From Alphaproteobacteria bacterium (lineage in GTDB: Bacteria; Pseudomonadota; Alphaproteobacteria; UBA6615), in NCBI GenBank assembly GCA_039980135.1, contig JBDXCV010000003.1, positions 310,001 to 374,000 on the forward strand: a DNA stretch of 64,000 nt. Reading direction: 5' to 3'. Positions 36,811 through 45,241 of this stretch are shown here, piece after piece. How positions within the stretch are numbered: position 1 is the stretch's first letter; each line of letters starts with the position of its first letter. The translations under genes and the position numbers were made by a program. The notes beneath the pieces were generated by a model. That model had not been told where the DNA came from and did not search any database. It was given only the letters and a program-made list of their open reading frames with translations.

Positions 36811-38046
36811 ATGAGCGACATCTACATCGTCGGCGTCGGCATGACGCCCTTCGGCCGGTATCTCGATCGCCCGATCAAGGAGATGACCCGCGCGGTCGTC
36901 ACCGACGCGCTGGCCGATGCGGGCGCAGACGTCGCGGACGTCGAGGCGGCATGGTTCTCCAATGCCGCCCAGGCGATCCTCGAGGGGCAGGGGTCGATCC
37001 CCGGCGAGATCGCGCTGCGCAACATGGGCATCCAGGAGATTCCGGTCACCAATGTCGAGAACGCCTGCGCCAGCGCATCCACGGCGCTGGACATGGCCGT
37101 CACCTGGCTCCAGGCCGGGCGCGGCGGCGTGGCGCTGGCGATCGGGGCGGAGAAGATGTTCCACGAGGACCGGGTGAAGATGTTCTCCGTATTCGACGGC
37201 GGCTGGGACGTCCATGACGTCGCGGCGGCAACCGAACGCCTGCTGGCGCTGGGGCAGGGGGTCGCCGACCCGGACGGCGAAGAAGACACCGGCCAGCGCA
37301 GCGTGTTCATGGACGTCTACGCCGCGCTCGCCAAGTTCCACATGAAGTCCTTCGGCACCACCCAGGCGCAACTCGCCGCCGTGGCCGCCAAGAACCACGC
37401 CCATTCGGCCCACAATCCGTTGTCCCAGTACCGCGAAGCCATGACCGTCGACGAGGTCATGGCCGGCCGTAAGGTGAGCTGGCCGCTGACCCTACCCATG
37501 TGTTCGCCCATTTCCGATGGCGCGGCGGCAGCGATCATCTGCCGCGAGGAAGAGCTCGACCGTTTCGACCGGTCCCGCGCCGTGAAAATCCACGCCACCG
37601 CCCTGCGCACGGGTTCCGACCGCGAGCCCCAGGACTTCGACCGGCACATCACCCATCTGGCCGCCCGCGACGCATACGAACGCGCCGGCCTGGGACCCGA
37701 CGACATGGACGTGGCCGAGGTCCACGACGCGACCGCATTCGCCGAGATCCAGCAGATCGAGAATCTCGGCTTCTGCGACTTCGGAGAAGGGGGCGCGCTG
37801 ACCGAGAGCGGCGCCACAAGTATCGGCGGCCGGATTCCGGTCAACCCGTCCGGCGGCCTCGAATCCAAGGGCCACCCGGTCGGCGCCACGGGCCTCGCCC
37901 AGGTGTTCGAGTTGACGGCCCAGCTGCGCGGCGAGGCCGGTGCGCGGCAAGTGGCCGACGCCAAATTCGCGATCGCGGAAAATGGCGGCGGGTTCCACGG
38001 CATCGAGGAGGCCGTGGCCTGCGTCACCATTCTGGGGCGAATTTAA
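36811..38046 (+). CDS. Thiolase-superfamily protein (SCP2/lipid-transfer-like acetyl-CoA acetyltransferase)
   Basis: 411-aa thiolase-fold enzyme. The active Cys is in VENACASASTALDMA (near residue 89), the HDATAFAEIQQIE block replaces the usual NEAF motif, and PSGGLESKGHPVGATG supplies the His loop. The C-terminal second Cys of classical thiolases (CxG) is not evident; the tail reads NGGGFHGIEEAVACVTIL. This fits SCP2-type thiolases that act on branched or steroid acyl-CoAs, sometimes with a DUF35 partner, which is absent here. ATG 36811 has GCGAGGA upstream. A terminator follows the stop. Confidence 0.9.
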   Translation: MSDIYIVGVGMTPFGRYLDRPIKEMTRAVVTDALADAGADVADVEAAWFSNAAQAILEGQGSIPGEIALRNMGIQEIPVTNVENACASASTALDMAVTWLQAGRGGVALAIGAEKMFHEDRVKMFSVFDGGWDVHDVAAATERLLALGQGVADPDGEEDTGQRSVFMDVYAALAKFHMKSFGTTQAQLAAVAAKNHAHSAHNPLSQYREAMTVDEVMAGRKVSWPLTLPMCSPISDGAAAAIICREEELDRFDRSRAVKIHATALRTGSDREPQDFDRHITHLAARDAYERAGLGPDDMDVAEVHDATAFAEIQQIENLGFCDFGEGGALTESGATSIGGRIPVNPSGGLESKGHPVGATGLAQVFELTAQLRGEAGARQVADAKFAIAENGGGFHGIEEAVACVTILGRI

Positions 38047-38065
38047 AATCGGCACTCCGTTTGCC

Positions 38066-38089
38066 GCGCATATATTGCGCAGCATTTTT
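38066..38089 (+). terminator. Terminator after the thiolase gene
   Basis: GCGCA (38066-38070) and TGCGC (38076-38080) form a perfect stem around TATAT, followed by AGCA and a run of five T (38085-38089), 20 bp after the thiolase stop. Confidence 0.6.
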
Positions 38090-38155
38090 CCGTCAATTTG
38101 AAATATTGCGTCGCACAAATTACCTTGTAAGGGTCTGTTCTTCCTGCTATTTATG

Positions 38156-38174
38156 TTTTGTGCACTGCAACAAT
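38156..38174. promoter_or_regulatory. TGC-N3-GCA dyad upstream of the 72-aa gene
   Basis: TTTTGTGCACTGCAACAAT (38156-38174) is a near-dyad (TTGTGC-ACT-GCAACAA). A cleaner copy lies downstream at 38582-38599. It resembles sites bound by the polyhydroxyalkanoate regulator PhaR as I recall them. It is 59 bp before the small gene's ATG in an AT-rich leader. Confidence 0.4.
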
Positions 38175-38232
38175 ATTTATACACAGGTGCACGGAGGCGA
38201 CGCCGTTATCAGATACGACAACGGAGTCAGCT

Positions 38233-38451
38233 ATGACCACAGACAACAATGACACAACCGACCGCGACGCCGCCGCGCGCCGCGCAGTGGAACTCACACC
38301 CCAGGCAATCAACGAAATCTACGAGGAAGCCAGCCGTCTGCGCGCAGAAGCGCTGCATGACGGGACCGTCCGCGCATTTCGCATCGCAAAGCGGGCGATC
38401 GTGGCGGTCTACCGCGCGCTCTTCACGAGCGAAGCTCGCCGCCACGCCTAG
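38233..38451 (+). CDS. 72-aa charged helical protein, family not recognised
   Basis: Small cytoplasmic protein. The first 20 residues are polar (MTTDNNDTTDRDAAARR), then comes an amphipathic helix (LTPQAINEIYEEASRLRAEALHDGTVRAFRIAKRAIVAVYRALF) and a basic end. ATG 38233 is preceded by ACGGAG. The gene stands alone with its own AT-rich leader, a dyad motif and a strong terminator, which argues for a real, regulated transcript. The RLRAEA...AFR pattern recalls short alphaproteobacterial helical proteins such as the DUF1127 and RSP_7527 groups, but I cannot assign it. Confidence 0.65.
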   Translation: MTTDNNDTTDRDAAARRAVELTPQAINEIYEEASRLRAEALHDGTVRAFRIAKRAIVAVYRALFTSEARRHA

Positions 38452-38478
38452 GCCAACGTAAACGCCATAGAGAAACAA

Positions 38479-38517
38479 CGCGGGGCCGGCCCACCCGTTG
38501 GCCCCGCGCCTGTTTTT
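38479..38517 (+). terminator. Strong rho-independent terminator after the 72-aa gene
   Basis: CGCGGGGCC (38479-38487) pairs perfectly with GGCCCCGCG (38500-38508) over a 12-base loop, followed by CCTG and five T (38513-38517). Starts 27 bp after the stop codon. Confidence 0.85.
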
Positions 38518-38581
38518 CCGCGCTACCACTATAAATCAACCGCGCGGCGGGACGCCGCAAATGCGGACGAACGGTCTTGCC

Positions 38582-38599
38582 TTTTGTGCGCTGCACAAT
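38582..38599. promoter_or_regulatory. Second TTGTGC-N3-GCACAA dyad, upstream of panB
   Basis: TTGTGC (38584-38589) and GCACAA (38593-38598) are perfect inverse repeats with a 3-bp spacer and the same TTTTGTGC...CAAT frame as the dyad at 38156-38174. It lies 126 bp before panB, after the terminator of the small gene. Probably a second site for the same regulator. Confidence 0.4.
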
Positions 38600-38724
38600 T
38601 AGCGTTCGGGTCGTAACAGTGCCGGCGCTTTGGTGAACTCGGGGGCCAACCCGAGGCCGAGCCTGGCCAGTCGAGGATAATCCCGGAAACTGCCGGGCAT
38701 AAATCCTGTCGGGGGACAGCGACC

Positions 38725-39573
38725 ATGAGCACAGCTTCGCAAGCGAACACGCCGGCGCAGGGCAGGCGCATCGGCGTTCCGGACCTGCGCAATCGCAAGG
38801 GCGGGGACCCCATCGTCAGCCTGACAGCCTATACCGCGCCCATGGCCGAAGCCCTCGACCCGCATGTGGATTTCCTGCTGGTCGGCGATTCCCTGGGCAT
38901 GGTGCTGTATGGCTTCGAATCCACGCTGCCCGTCACCCTCGACATGATGATCGCGCATGGGGCGGCCGTGGTGCGCGGCAGCACACGCGCCTGCGTCATT
39001 GTGGATATGCCGTTTGCATCCTACGAAGCGTCGCCCGCCGCCGCTTTCGCGGCCGCCTCGCGGGTGCTGACCGATACCGGTTGCGCCGCCGTCAAGCTCG
39101 AGGGCGGGGTCGCGATGGCCGAGACCATCGCTTTTCTGGTCGCCCGCGGCATCCCCGTGCTCGCCCATATCGGCCTGACCCCGCAATCGTCGAACACCTT
39201 TGGCGGATTTCGGGTTCAGGGGCGCGACGCGGCCCGCGCCCAGCAGATTCGCGACGACGCCCGGGCCGTCACGCAAGCCGGCGCTTTCGGCGTCGTGATC
39301 GAAGGGGTCCCGGAAGCCCTTGGGCGAGAGATCACCGAGGACATCGCCATTCCGACCATCGGCATCGGCGCGTCGCCGGCCTGCGACGGGCAAATCCTCG
39401 TCACCGAGGACATGGTCGGATTGTTTGGCACGTACACCCCCAAATTCGTCAAACGCTACGCTGAGCTTAACCCTTTGATCCAGTCCGCCGCCGCAGAATA
39501 TGCCGGAGACGTACGCGCGCGTACGTTTCCCGGCCCGGAACATTGTTTCGGCGACGCGAAGCCCGGCGCCTGA
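38725..39573 (+). CDS. panB: 3-methyl-2-oxobutanoate hydroxymethyltransferase
   Basis: First committed enzyme of pantothenate synthesis, adding a hydroxymethyl group from methylene-THF to ketoisovalerate to give ketopantoate; 282 aa. Conserved blocks: [41 protein letters not shown] (Mg-binding Asp), [13 protein letters not shown]-like, [18 protein letters not shown] and the C-terminal [25 protein letters not shown]. panC starts 15 bp after the stop; together they make pantoate and pantothenate for CoA (coaE is further along the window). Confidence 0.98.
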   Translation: MSTASQANTPAQGRRIGVPDLRNRKGGDPIVSLTAYTAPMAEALDPHVDFLLVGDSLGMVLYGFESTLPVTLDMMIAHGAAVVRGSTRACVIVDMPFASYEASPAAAFAAASRVLTDTGCAAVKLEGGVAMAETIAFLVARGIPVLAHIGLTPQSSNTFGGFRVQGRDAARAQQIRDDARAVTQAGAFGVVIEGVPEALGREITEDIAIPTIGIGASPACDGQILVTEDMVGLFGTYTPKFVKRYAELNPLIQSAAAEYAGDVRARTFPGPEHCFGDAKPGA

Positions 39574-39587
39574 GCGCGGCCGCCGAT

Positions 39588-40457
39588 ATGTCCGATCTGC
39601 CCGCGCCCGGCCTGACAATTGTCCGCACCGTCCGTGAACTGCGCGAAACCGTCGCGGCATGGCGGACCGCCGGCGAGACCGTCGGCCTGGTCCCGACGAT
39701 GGGGGCGCTTCATTCGGCCCACATGGCGCTGGTCGAGGCGGCCCGCGAACATGCCGACCGGGTGGTGGCGACGATTTTCGTCAACCCGACCCAGTTCGGC
39801 CCGGACGAGGATTTCTCCAGCTATCCGCGCCGCGAGGCCCGTGATGTCGAGACCCTGCGCGATCACGCGGTGGACCTCCTGTTTGCACCGGGGGTCGAGG
39901 AAATGTACCCGGACGGATTCGAGACCGTCGTCAACGTGCCGGAGATCAGCCAGGGCCTGTGCGGCGACCATCGGCCGGGCCATTTCGCGGGGGTCGCGAC
40001 CATCGTCACCAAGCTGCTCCTCCAGGCGCTGCCCGATTGCGCGGTGTTCGGCGAGAAGGACTATCAGCAGCTCCAGATAATCCGGCGGCTTGCCCTGGAT
40101 CTGGATATCCCGGTCCGGATCATCGGGCTGCCGACCGTGCGGGAGGCCGATGGTTTCGCGATCTCGTCGCGCAACGCCTATCTGAGCGCCGTCGATCGTG
40201 CCAACGGGCCGAAACTGCACGCCACCCTGCAAGACGTCGCGGGGCGGATCCGGGACGGCGAAGCCATATCCGTCGCCTGCGCCGCGGGTCACGAGGCCCT
40301 CGCGGCCGCGGGATTCTCGCCGGTCGAGTATCTGGAAGTGCGAACCGCCGACACGTTGCTGCCCGCCGACCAGGCCCCGGCAGGCACGCCCCTGCGCGCG
40401 CTGGCCGCCGCCTGGCTGGGCAAGACGCGGCTGATCGACAATATTCCGGTCGCGTGA
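39588..40457 (+). CDS. panC: Pantothenate synthetase
   Basis: ATP-dependent condensation of pantoate and beta-alanine; 289 aa. Nucleotidyltransferase-fold landmarks are GLVPTMGALHSAHMALVEAA (HxGH-type nucleotide site, here HSAH), ATIFVNPTQFGPDEDFSSYPR, GHFAGVATIVTKLL, FGEKDYQQLQIIRRL and DGFAISSRNAYLS. The usual HxGH reads HSAH, a small departure. The ATG is 15 bp after panB; an in-frame upstream codon inside panB is rejected. Confidence 0.97.
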   Translation: MSDLPAPGLTIVRTVRELRETVAAWRTAGETVGLVPTMGALHSAHMALVEAAREHADRVVATIFVNPTQFGPDEDFSSYPRREARDVETLRDHAVDLLFAPGVEEMYPDGFETVVNVPEISQGLCGDHRPGHFAGVATIVTKLLLQALPDCAVFGEKDYQQLQIIRRLALDLDIPVRIIGLPTVREADGFAISSRNAYLSAVDRANGPKLHATLQDVAGRIRDGEAISVACAAGHEALAAAGFSPVEYLEVRTADTLLPADQAPAGTPLRALAAAWLGKTRLIDNIPVA

Positions 40458-40468
40458 CCGTGCGCGGC

Positions 40469-41332
40469 CTATTCGTGGGGCACGTCGCCCTGGATGACGA
40501 TGCGATGCATCAGCCGGTGTTCGGTGTAGTCGAACAGGGCGTAGTGCAGCGATAACCGGTTGTCCCAGACCGCCAGATCGTTGGTCCGCCATTTGTGCCG
40601 ATAGTTGAACTCCGGCGTGCGCAGATAATCGAACAGGTAGCGCAACAGGAAGTCGCTCTCGCGGCGGTCCATGTCCTTGATGAAGCTGGTCATGGACTCG
40701 TTCACGAACAGCCCCTTCTTGCCCGTCACGGGATGGGTCCGCACGACCGGATGGAGTGCGGGCACATTTTCGGCGCGCTTGTTGCGGATGTAATCGGTCC
40801 CCTTGTCGCCCTCATACATCTCGGGGCGGACGAACTCGGAGTAGGGCTGATAGGAATCGTGATACGCCCACAGTCCGTCCACGTGGGCCCGCATGCGGTC
40901 CGACAGGGCGTCATAAGCGGCCACCATGTTGACCCAGACCGTGTCACCGCCGCGCGGCGGGATGTCCTTGGCATAGAGCACCGTGCCCATGGTCGGCCGC
41001 GCGGTGCCGACAAAATCCGTATGCCACAGGTCGCGGGTCACATGGGGCGGGTTGTCCACGTCATATTCGAGGATGTCGATTTCCGGATTGTCCTTGCTCT
41101 TCTCGAACCCGGACACGGCGGAGGGCTGCGGCTCGCCGAAGCGGCGCGCGAAGGTGACCTGTTGGTCCGGCGTGATGTCCTGATCGCGGAACACGATCAC
41201 CGTGCGGTCGAGCAGAGCCTCATGAATCTCGTCGAACTGCCGGTTGGTCAGGTCTTTGGAAAGGTCGATGCCCTCGATGATGCCACCGCACGCCGGCGAC
41301 ATCTCGTGCAGATCAAAACTTTCATAGCTCAT
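40469..41332 (-). CDS. TauD/TfdA-family 2-oxoglutarate dioxygenase
   Basis: 287-aa Fe(II)/2-oxoglutarate oxygenase. The facial triad begins with H104-x-D106 in LWHTDFVGTARP; the distal His and 2OG-binding Arg lie near the end (SLHYALFDYTEHRLMHR). GGDTVWVNMVAAYDALSD is typical of the family, which hydroxylates taurine, alkyl sulfates, phenoxyacetates and others; the substrate here is unknown. ATG 41332 has CGGAG 9 bp upstream. Convergent with panC. A TTGTACAA palindrome (41362-41369) upstream might be an operator. Confidence 0.9.
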   Translation of the reverse strand: MSYESFDLHEMSPACGGIIEGIDLSKDLTNRQFDEIHEALLDRTVIVFRDQDITPDQQVTFARRFGEPQPSAVSGFEKSKDNPEIDILEYDVDNPPHVTRDLWHTDFVGTARPTMGTVLYAKDIPPRGGDTVWVNMVAAYDALSDRMRAHVDGLWAYHDSYQPYSEFVRPEMYEGDKGTDYIRNKRAENVPALHPVVRTHPVTGKKGLFVNESMTSFIKDMDRRESDFLLRYLFDYLRTPEFNYRHKWRTNDLAVWDNRLSLHYALFDYTEHRLMHRIVIQGDVPHE

Positions 41333-41394
41333 GGCGTATCTCCGTATTCCCCACAATTATCTTGTACAAACGAGGCAGGCGGAGCAAGGCCCGC

Positions 41395-41775
41395 CTATGC
41401 TTCGGGCGGTTTGATCATCCGGCCCAGATTCTGGCCACCGAAAATATGGACATGAAAGTGGGGGACTTCCTGGCCGGAGTCCGTGCCGTGGTTGGCCAGG
41501 ATTCGGTATCCGGGGTCTGCCAGTCCGAGTTCGCGCGCGACCTGCCCGACGGCGCGCATGAACCCGGCGATCTCGCCATCCGACGCGCGCGCCGTGAAAT
41601 CCTCGTTCGACACATAGGCGCCCCTCGGGATGACCAGCACATGCACGGCGGCCTGAGGGTTGATGTCATGGAAGGCCAGCGCGTGTTCATCTTCAAAGAC
41701 CTTGTCGCAGGGAATTTCCCCGCGCAGGATTTTCGCGAAGATGTTCTGGTCGTCATAGGTCATGTCATCGCTCAT
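41395..41775 (-). CDS. HIT-family nucleotide hydrolase (HinT-like)
   Basis: 126-aa histidine-triad protein that typically hydrolyses adenosine phosphoramidates. The motif HFHVHIFGG is near the C-terminus and the N-terminal core is IFAKILRGEIPCDKVFEDEHALAFHDINPQA. It lies 13 bp after hisE on the same strand, a position common in alphaproteobacteria. Start at ATG 41775 or ATG 41763 (four codons later); neither has a decisive ribosome site. Confidence 0.94.
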   Translation of the reverse strand: MSDDMTYDDQNIFAKILRGEIPCDKVFEDEHALAFHDINPQAAVHVLVIPRGAYVSNEDFTARASDGEIAGFMRAVGQVARELGLADPGYRILANHGTDSGQEVPHFHVHIFGGQNLGRMIKPPEA

Positions 41776-41788
41776 ATCGGGGAACGCC

Positions 41789-42121
41789 TCAGCTCTGCCG
41801 GTTGGCTTTCTCGTCCAGCCCGGACATGCCCTGGCGTTCGGCCAGCTTTGCCCAGACATCCTCGGGCCGGATGCCGGCGTCGGCCCAGAGCACACAGAGA
41901 TGATAGATCAGGTCGGCGCTCTCGGCCGCCAGCGCTTCCGGCCCCTCGCTCAACGCCGCAACAACGGTCTCGACCGCTTCTTCCCCGACCTTTTCCGAGA
42001 TCTTGCCCGTGCCGCGCGCAAGGAGTTGCGCGGTATAGGACGAGTCCGGGTCGCCGCCGCGCCTCGATTCGATCACCGCAAAGAGCGCGTCGACGATTTC
42101 CGCATTCGGTTTTTCGGCCAT
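41789..42121 (-). CDS. hisE: Phosphoribosyl-ATP pyrophosphatase
   Basis: Second step of histidine synthesis (PR-ATP to PR-AMP + PPi), 110 aa as a stand-alone HisE. Conserved acidic helices are KISEKVGEEAVETVVAAL and ESADLIYHLCVLWADAG. The start overlaps the hisF stop by one base (TGATG). hisI is not in the window and must be elsewhere. Confidence 0.97.
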   Translation of the reverse strand: MAEKPNAEIVDALFAVIESRRGGDPDSSYTAQLLARGTGKISEKVGEEAVETVVAALSEGPEALAAESADLIYHLCVLWADAGIRPEDVWAKLAERQGMSGLDEKANRQS

Positions 42122-42924
42122 CAGATGCCTTCCTTCCCGTCTTCAGCCAGCACCGGCCGGACCGGCACACCTGCCGCCGCCATATGCGCCTTCGCCTCGC
42201 CAAGGGAGTGCTCGCCGAAATGGAATATCGATGCCGCCAGCACCGCCGAAGCATGACCGTCACGCGCGCCTTCCACAAGATGGTCCAGCGTGCCGACCCC
42301 TCCCGAGGCAATGACCGGAATGGAAATCGCATCGGCAATCGCGCGGGTCAATGCGACATCGAAGCCCGCCTTGGTGCCGTCCCGGTCCATGGATGTGAGC
42401 AATATCTCGCCCGCGCCATAGGCCTCCATCTTCTGCGCCCATTCGACCGCATCGAGACCCGTCGGATTTCGGCCGCCATGGGTGAAGACCTCCCAGTTAC
42501 CGGCCACGCCTTCCGATTCCACCGCCTTGGCATCGATTGCCACGACGATGCATTGCGTGCCGAACTTCTCCGCCGCCGCGCGCACGAAATCGGGGTCATT
42601 CACCGCGGCGGTATTGATCGAGACCTTGTCGGCCCCGGCGAGCAGAAGCTTGCGGATATCCTCGACCGTGCGCACGCCGCCGCCGACCGTCAGCGGCATG
42701 AAGCAGGCCTCGGCCGTCCGTGCGACCACGTCGAAGATGATGGCGCGGTCCTCATGGCTCGCGGTGATATCGAGGAAACACAATTCGTCGGCCCCGGCGC
42801 GATCATAGATCTGCGCCTGCTCGACCGGGTCACCCGCGTCGCGCAAGCCGACGAAGTTGACGCCCTTCACGACACGTCCGTCCTTTACGTCGAGACAGGG
42901 AATGACACGCACCTTGAGCATCAC
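42121..42924 (-). CDS. hisF: Imidazole glycerol phosphate synthase, cyclase subunit
   Basis: TIM-barrel cyclase partner of HisH that makes imidazole glycerol phosphate and AICAR; 267 aa. The catalytic Asp near residue 12 is in [18 protein letters not shown] and the second catalytic Asp in VVAIDAK; phosphate-binding loops GGVRTVEDI and [10 protein letters not shown] are intact. It overlaps hisA by ATGA and hisE by one base. A long C-terminal extension ([16 protein letters not shown]) follows the barrel. Confidence 0.98.
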   Translation of the reverse strand: MMLKVRVIPCLDVKDGRVVKGVNFVGLRDAGDPVEQAQIYDRAGADELCFLDITASHEDRAIIFDVVARTAEACFMPLTVGGGVRTVEDIRKLLLAGADKVSINTAAVNDPDFVRAAAEKFGTQCIVVAIDAKAVESEGVAGNWEVFTHGGRNPTGLDAVEWAQKMEAYGAGEILLTSMDRDGTKAGFDVALTRAIADAISIPVIASGGVGTLDHLVEGARDGHASAVLAASIFHFGEHSLGEAKAHMAAAGVPVRPVLAEDGKEGI

Positions 42925-43661
42925 GCGGCCTCCCGCAAGCGGGCCAGCGCAGCGGTCAGGTCGATCCGCCCGTCATAGATTGCGCGGCCCGAAATGACCC
43001 CGGCGATTCCGTCGCCCGCATGGGGCAGGAAAGCCTCGATATCGGCGAGCGACGACACCCCGCCCGAGGCGATGACCGGGATCGAGACGGCCCGCGCAAG
43101 CGCCACCGTTGCGTCCACATTCGGGCCCTGCATCGCCCCGTCGCGGTCGATGTCCGTATAGATCAGCGCCGCCACGCCCGCATCTTCGAACCGGCGCGCG
43201 AGTTCGTCCGCTTCCAGGTCCGAGGTCTCGGCCCAGCCCTCGACCGCGACCCGGCCGCCGCGCGCGTCGATGCCCACCGCGACCCGGCCCGGATGATCAC
43301 GGCAGGAATCGATCACCAGCGTCGGGTCCTTGACCGCCGCGGTGCCGAGGATCACCCGGTCCACACCGTCGGCCAGCCAGACGGCGACATGTTCTGGCGT
43401 ACGGATACCGCCGCCCAGCTGCACCCGGACGCCGGCCGCGCGGGTGACATCGAGGATGCCGCGCACGGCATCACCATTGACCGACTGGCCGTCGAAGGCG
43501 CCGTTAAGGTCGACAATATGCAGCCAGTCCGCGCCGGCGTCGACGAAGGCGCGCGCCTGGTCGGACGGGCTGTCGTTGAACACCGTGGCCGCGTCCATGT
43601 CGCCACGCAGCAGCCGCACGCAGGACCCGTCTTTCAAATCGATCGCAGGAAACAAAATCAT
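42921..43661 (-). CDS. hisA: ProFAR isomerase
   Basis: Amadori isomerase of histidine synthesis (ProFAR to PRFAR), 246 aa TIM barrel. The N-terminal Asp base at residue 8 ([20 protein letters not shown]), [13 protein letters not shown] and [15 protein letters not shown] (catalytic Asp) are conserved. Start ATG 43661 follows the GNAT stop by 24 bp. It overlaps hisF by ATGA. Confidence 0.97.
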   Translation of the reverse strand: MILFPAIDLKDGSCVRLLRGDMDAATVFNDSPSDQARAFVDAGADWLHIVDLNGAFDGQSVNGDAVRGILDVTRAAGVRVQLGGGIRTPEHVAVWLADGVDRVILGTAAVKDPTLVIDSCRDHPGRVAVGIDARGGRVAVEGWAETSDLEADELARRFEDAGVAALIYTDIDRDGAMQGPNVDATVALARAVSIPVIASGGVSSLADIEAFLPHAGDGIAGVISGRAIYDGRIDLTAALARLREAA

Positions 43662-43685
43662 GGTCAGCCCGTTCGAGGATCCCGG

Positions 43686-44201
43686 TCAGAGATTCTTGGT
43701 GTAGAAATAGCCTTCAATATACTCGCCCGCGACCCGCACATATTTGGGGTGGGTGCCCCAGCGCACATAGCCGCTTTCCTCGAAGACCTGGATCGCGCGG
43801 TCCTGGGTCGCGCGGACATCCAGATTGAGGACCGTATAGGCCTCGCGCCGGGCCAGCTCCTCGCAGGCGACGAGAATGCCCGGCGCCAGGCCGTGACCGC
43901 GCGCCCAGGGCGCGACGAAGAAGGTCGATACATTAACGGCGAAGGACTGGGATTCGCTGCTCGCGCGCGGCCGGTTGAGCTGTGCGGCCCCGGCGATCAC
44001 CCCGTCGAGCCGGCCGACAAAAACCGTGCGCCCCGGTACCAGAAGGTTGCCGCGCCAATAGGCCTCCATCACGTCGCGCCGCGGCGGCGTCAGCCAGCCA
44101 AAGCCGCCGCCGCCCATGATCGCGGCCTCCGCCGCGTCACACAGATCCGCCAGATCGTTGCCCCGCAACTCCGAGAGTCGTTCGACCGCGGTGTCCGTCA
44201 T
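43686..44201 (-). CDS. GNAT-family N-acetyltransferase inside the his cluster
   Basis: 171-aa acetyltransferase with the GNAT fold. The acetyl-CoA pyrophosphate loop is in [22 protein letters not shown] (Q/RxxGxG/A-like: RGHGLA) and a core strand precedes it (VNVSTFFV). The start is fixed at ATG 44201 by the ATGA overlap with the hisH stop. Translational coupling on one side and a 24-bp gap to hisA on the other place it firmly in the histidine operon, though it is not a histidine enzyme. Substrate unknown. Confidence 0.85.
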   Translation of the reverse strand: MTDTAVERLSELRGNDLADLCDAAEAAIMGGGGFGWLTPPRRDVMEAYWRGNLLVPGRTVFVGRLDGVIAGAAQLNRPRASSESQSFAVNVSTFFVAPWARGHGLAPGILVACEELARREAYTVLNLDVRATQDRAIQVFEESGYVRWGTHPKYVRVAGEYIEGYFYTKNL

Positions 44202-44848
44202 GGGGTCCACCTCAGGAATGCATCGATCAGCGCCAGACCCGTTTGCTGGCTCTTCTCCGGATGAAATTGCGTCCCGACCATGTTGTCACGCCCGACCGCC
44301 GCCGTGATCGTGCCGCCATAATCAACCGTGGCGAGCAAATCGCCCGCATTCTCCGCCGCCAGTTGATAACTGTGCACGAAATAGGCGTGCGGACTCCCGC
44401 CGCCGAATGCCGAAAACAACGGATGGTCGGGCGCGGCGATGGCGAGTTCGTTCCAGCCCATGTGGGGGATCTTGAGGGCGGCGTCCGACGGCGCGATCGG
44501 CACCACCTCGCCGGGGATCCAGCCGAAGCCCGGTGCCTCGCCATGTTCGAGGCCACGCGTGGCCATCAGCTGCATGCCGACACAGATCCCCAGAAACGGC
44601 TGCGCGCGCGTACGCACCGCCGCATGAATCGCGTCGAGCAGGCCATCGCGCGCTGCCAACCCGTCGCGGCAATCGCGAAACGCGCCGACGCCGGGCAGCA
44701 CCACACGGTCGGCCCCGGCCACGATGTCGGCATTCTCCGTGACGACGATCTCCCGGGCCAGGCCGGCCTCGGCGGCCGCGCGCTCGAACGCCTTGGCCGC
44801 CGAGCGCAGATTGCCCGAGCCGTAGTCGATGATGGCAACGGTCTCCAT
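44198..44848 (-). CDS. hisH: Imidazole glycerol phosphate synthase, glutaminase subunit
   Basis: Class I amidotransferase partner of HisF, 216 aa. Triad: nucleophile Cys at residue 89 ([11 protein letters not shown]) and the His/Glu pair in [10 protein letters not shown]. The N-terminal [17 protein letters not shown] is diagnostic. ATG 44848 is chosen by similarity; the frame upstream runs into the DUF2628 gene region without similarity. The end overlaps the GNAT gene by ATGA. Confidence 0.98.
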   Translation of the reverse strand: METVAIIDYGSGNLRSAAKAFERAAAEAGLAREIVVTENADIVAGADRVVLPGVGAFRDCRDGLAARDGLLDAIHAAVRTRAQPFLGICVGMQLMATRGLEHGEAPGFGWIPGEVVPIAPSDAALKIPHMGWNELAIAAPDHPLFSAFGGGSPHAYFVHSYQLAAENAGDLLATVDYGGTITAAVGRDNMVGTQFHPEKSQQTGLALIDAFLRWTP

Positions 44849-44852
44849 CGGC

Positions 44853-45239
44853 CTAGGCCACTCCCGCCATGTGGCGTCGCAGATATCGTCGCTCGGCATC
44901 GCGCAGCCGCCGGGCGGCGACGGTCCCGCGCTCCAGCATGGAGCGCCGCGCCAGCACATGGCGGCGCCAGTCATTCGCCCACAGGCCGATCGCCGCCTGC
45001 AGCCCCAGCGAGACGGTAAGGTCGCCCGCCTCGGCGAGACCCACGACCAGGCCGATCCCGCTGACGGCACCGGACAGTAGCGCCAGCCCGATCGCCGTGC
45101 GCCACATGCCGTGCCACAGGGCCCAGAACGGCCCGAAAAGAAAGGCCGGCCAGCAGAAACCTTCCTTGATCAGGATCGCGTCGCCGTCGGGTGCGGCCGA
45201 CCAGCTGTTCGTGTGCACCGTGAAGATTTTCGTGCCCAT
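44853..45239 (-). CDS. DUF2628-domain membrane protein
   Basis: 128-aa protein of the DUF2628 family, often found between hisB and hisH in alphaproteobacteria. [24 protein letters not shown] is the family signature, followed by two hydrophobic helices ([20 protein letters not shown]). The C-terminus is Arg-rich. It is separated by 2 bp from the upstream gene and 4 bp from hisH, so it is part of the his transcript. Function unknown. Confidence 0.88.
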   Translation of the reverse strand: MGTKIFTVHTNSWSAAPDGDAILIKEGFCWPAFLFGPFWALWHGMWRTAIGLALLSGAVSGIGLVVGLAEAGDLTVSLGLQAAIGLWANDWRRHVLARRSMLERGTVAARRLRDAERRYLRRHMAGVA

Positions 45240-45241
45240 CT

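Noticed and set aside
35908-38046. Frame open from 36190 into the thiolase, suggesting an N-terminal extension
   Set aside because: It is antisense to the VIT1-like gene; the thiolase begins at ATG 36811 with a ribosome site.
41362-41369. TTGTACAA palindrome upstream of the TauD gene as an operator
   Set aside because: Too short and common to support as a separate site; mentioned only in the gene entry.
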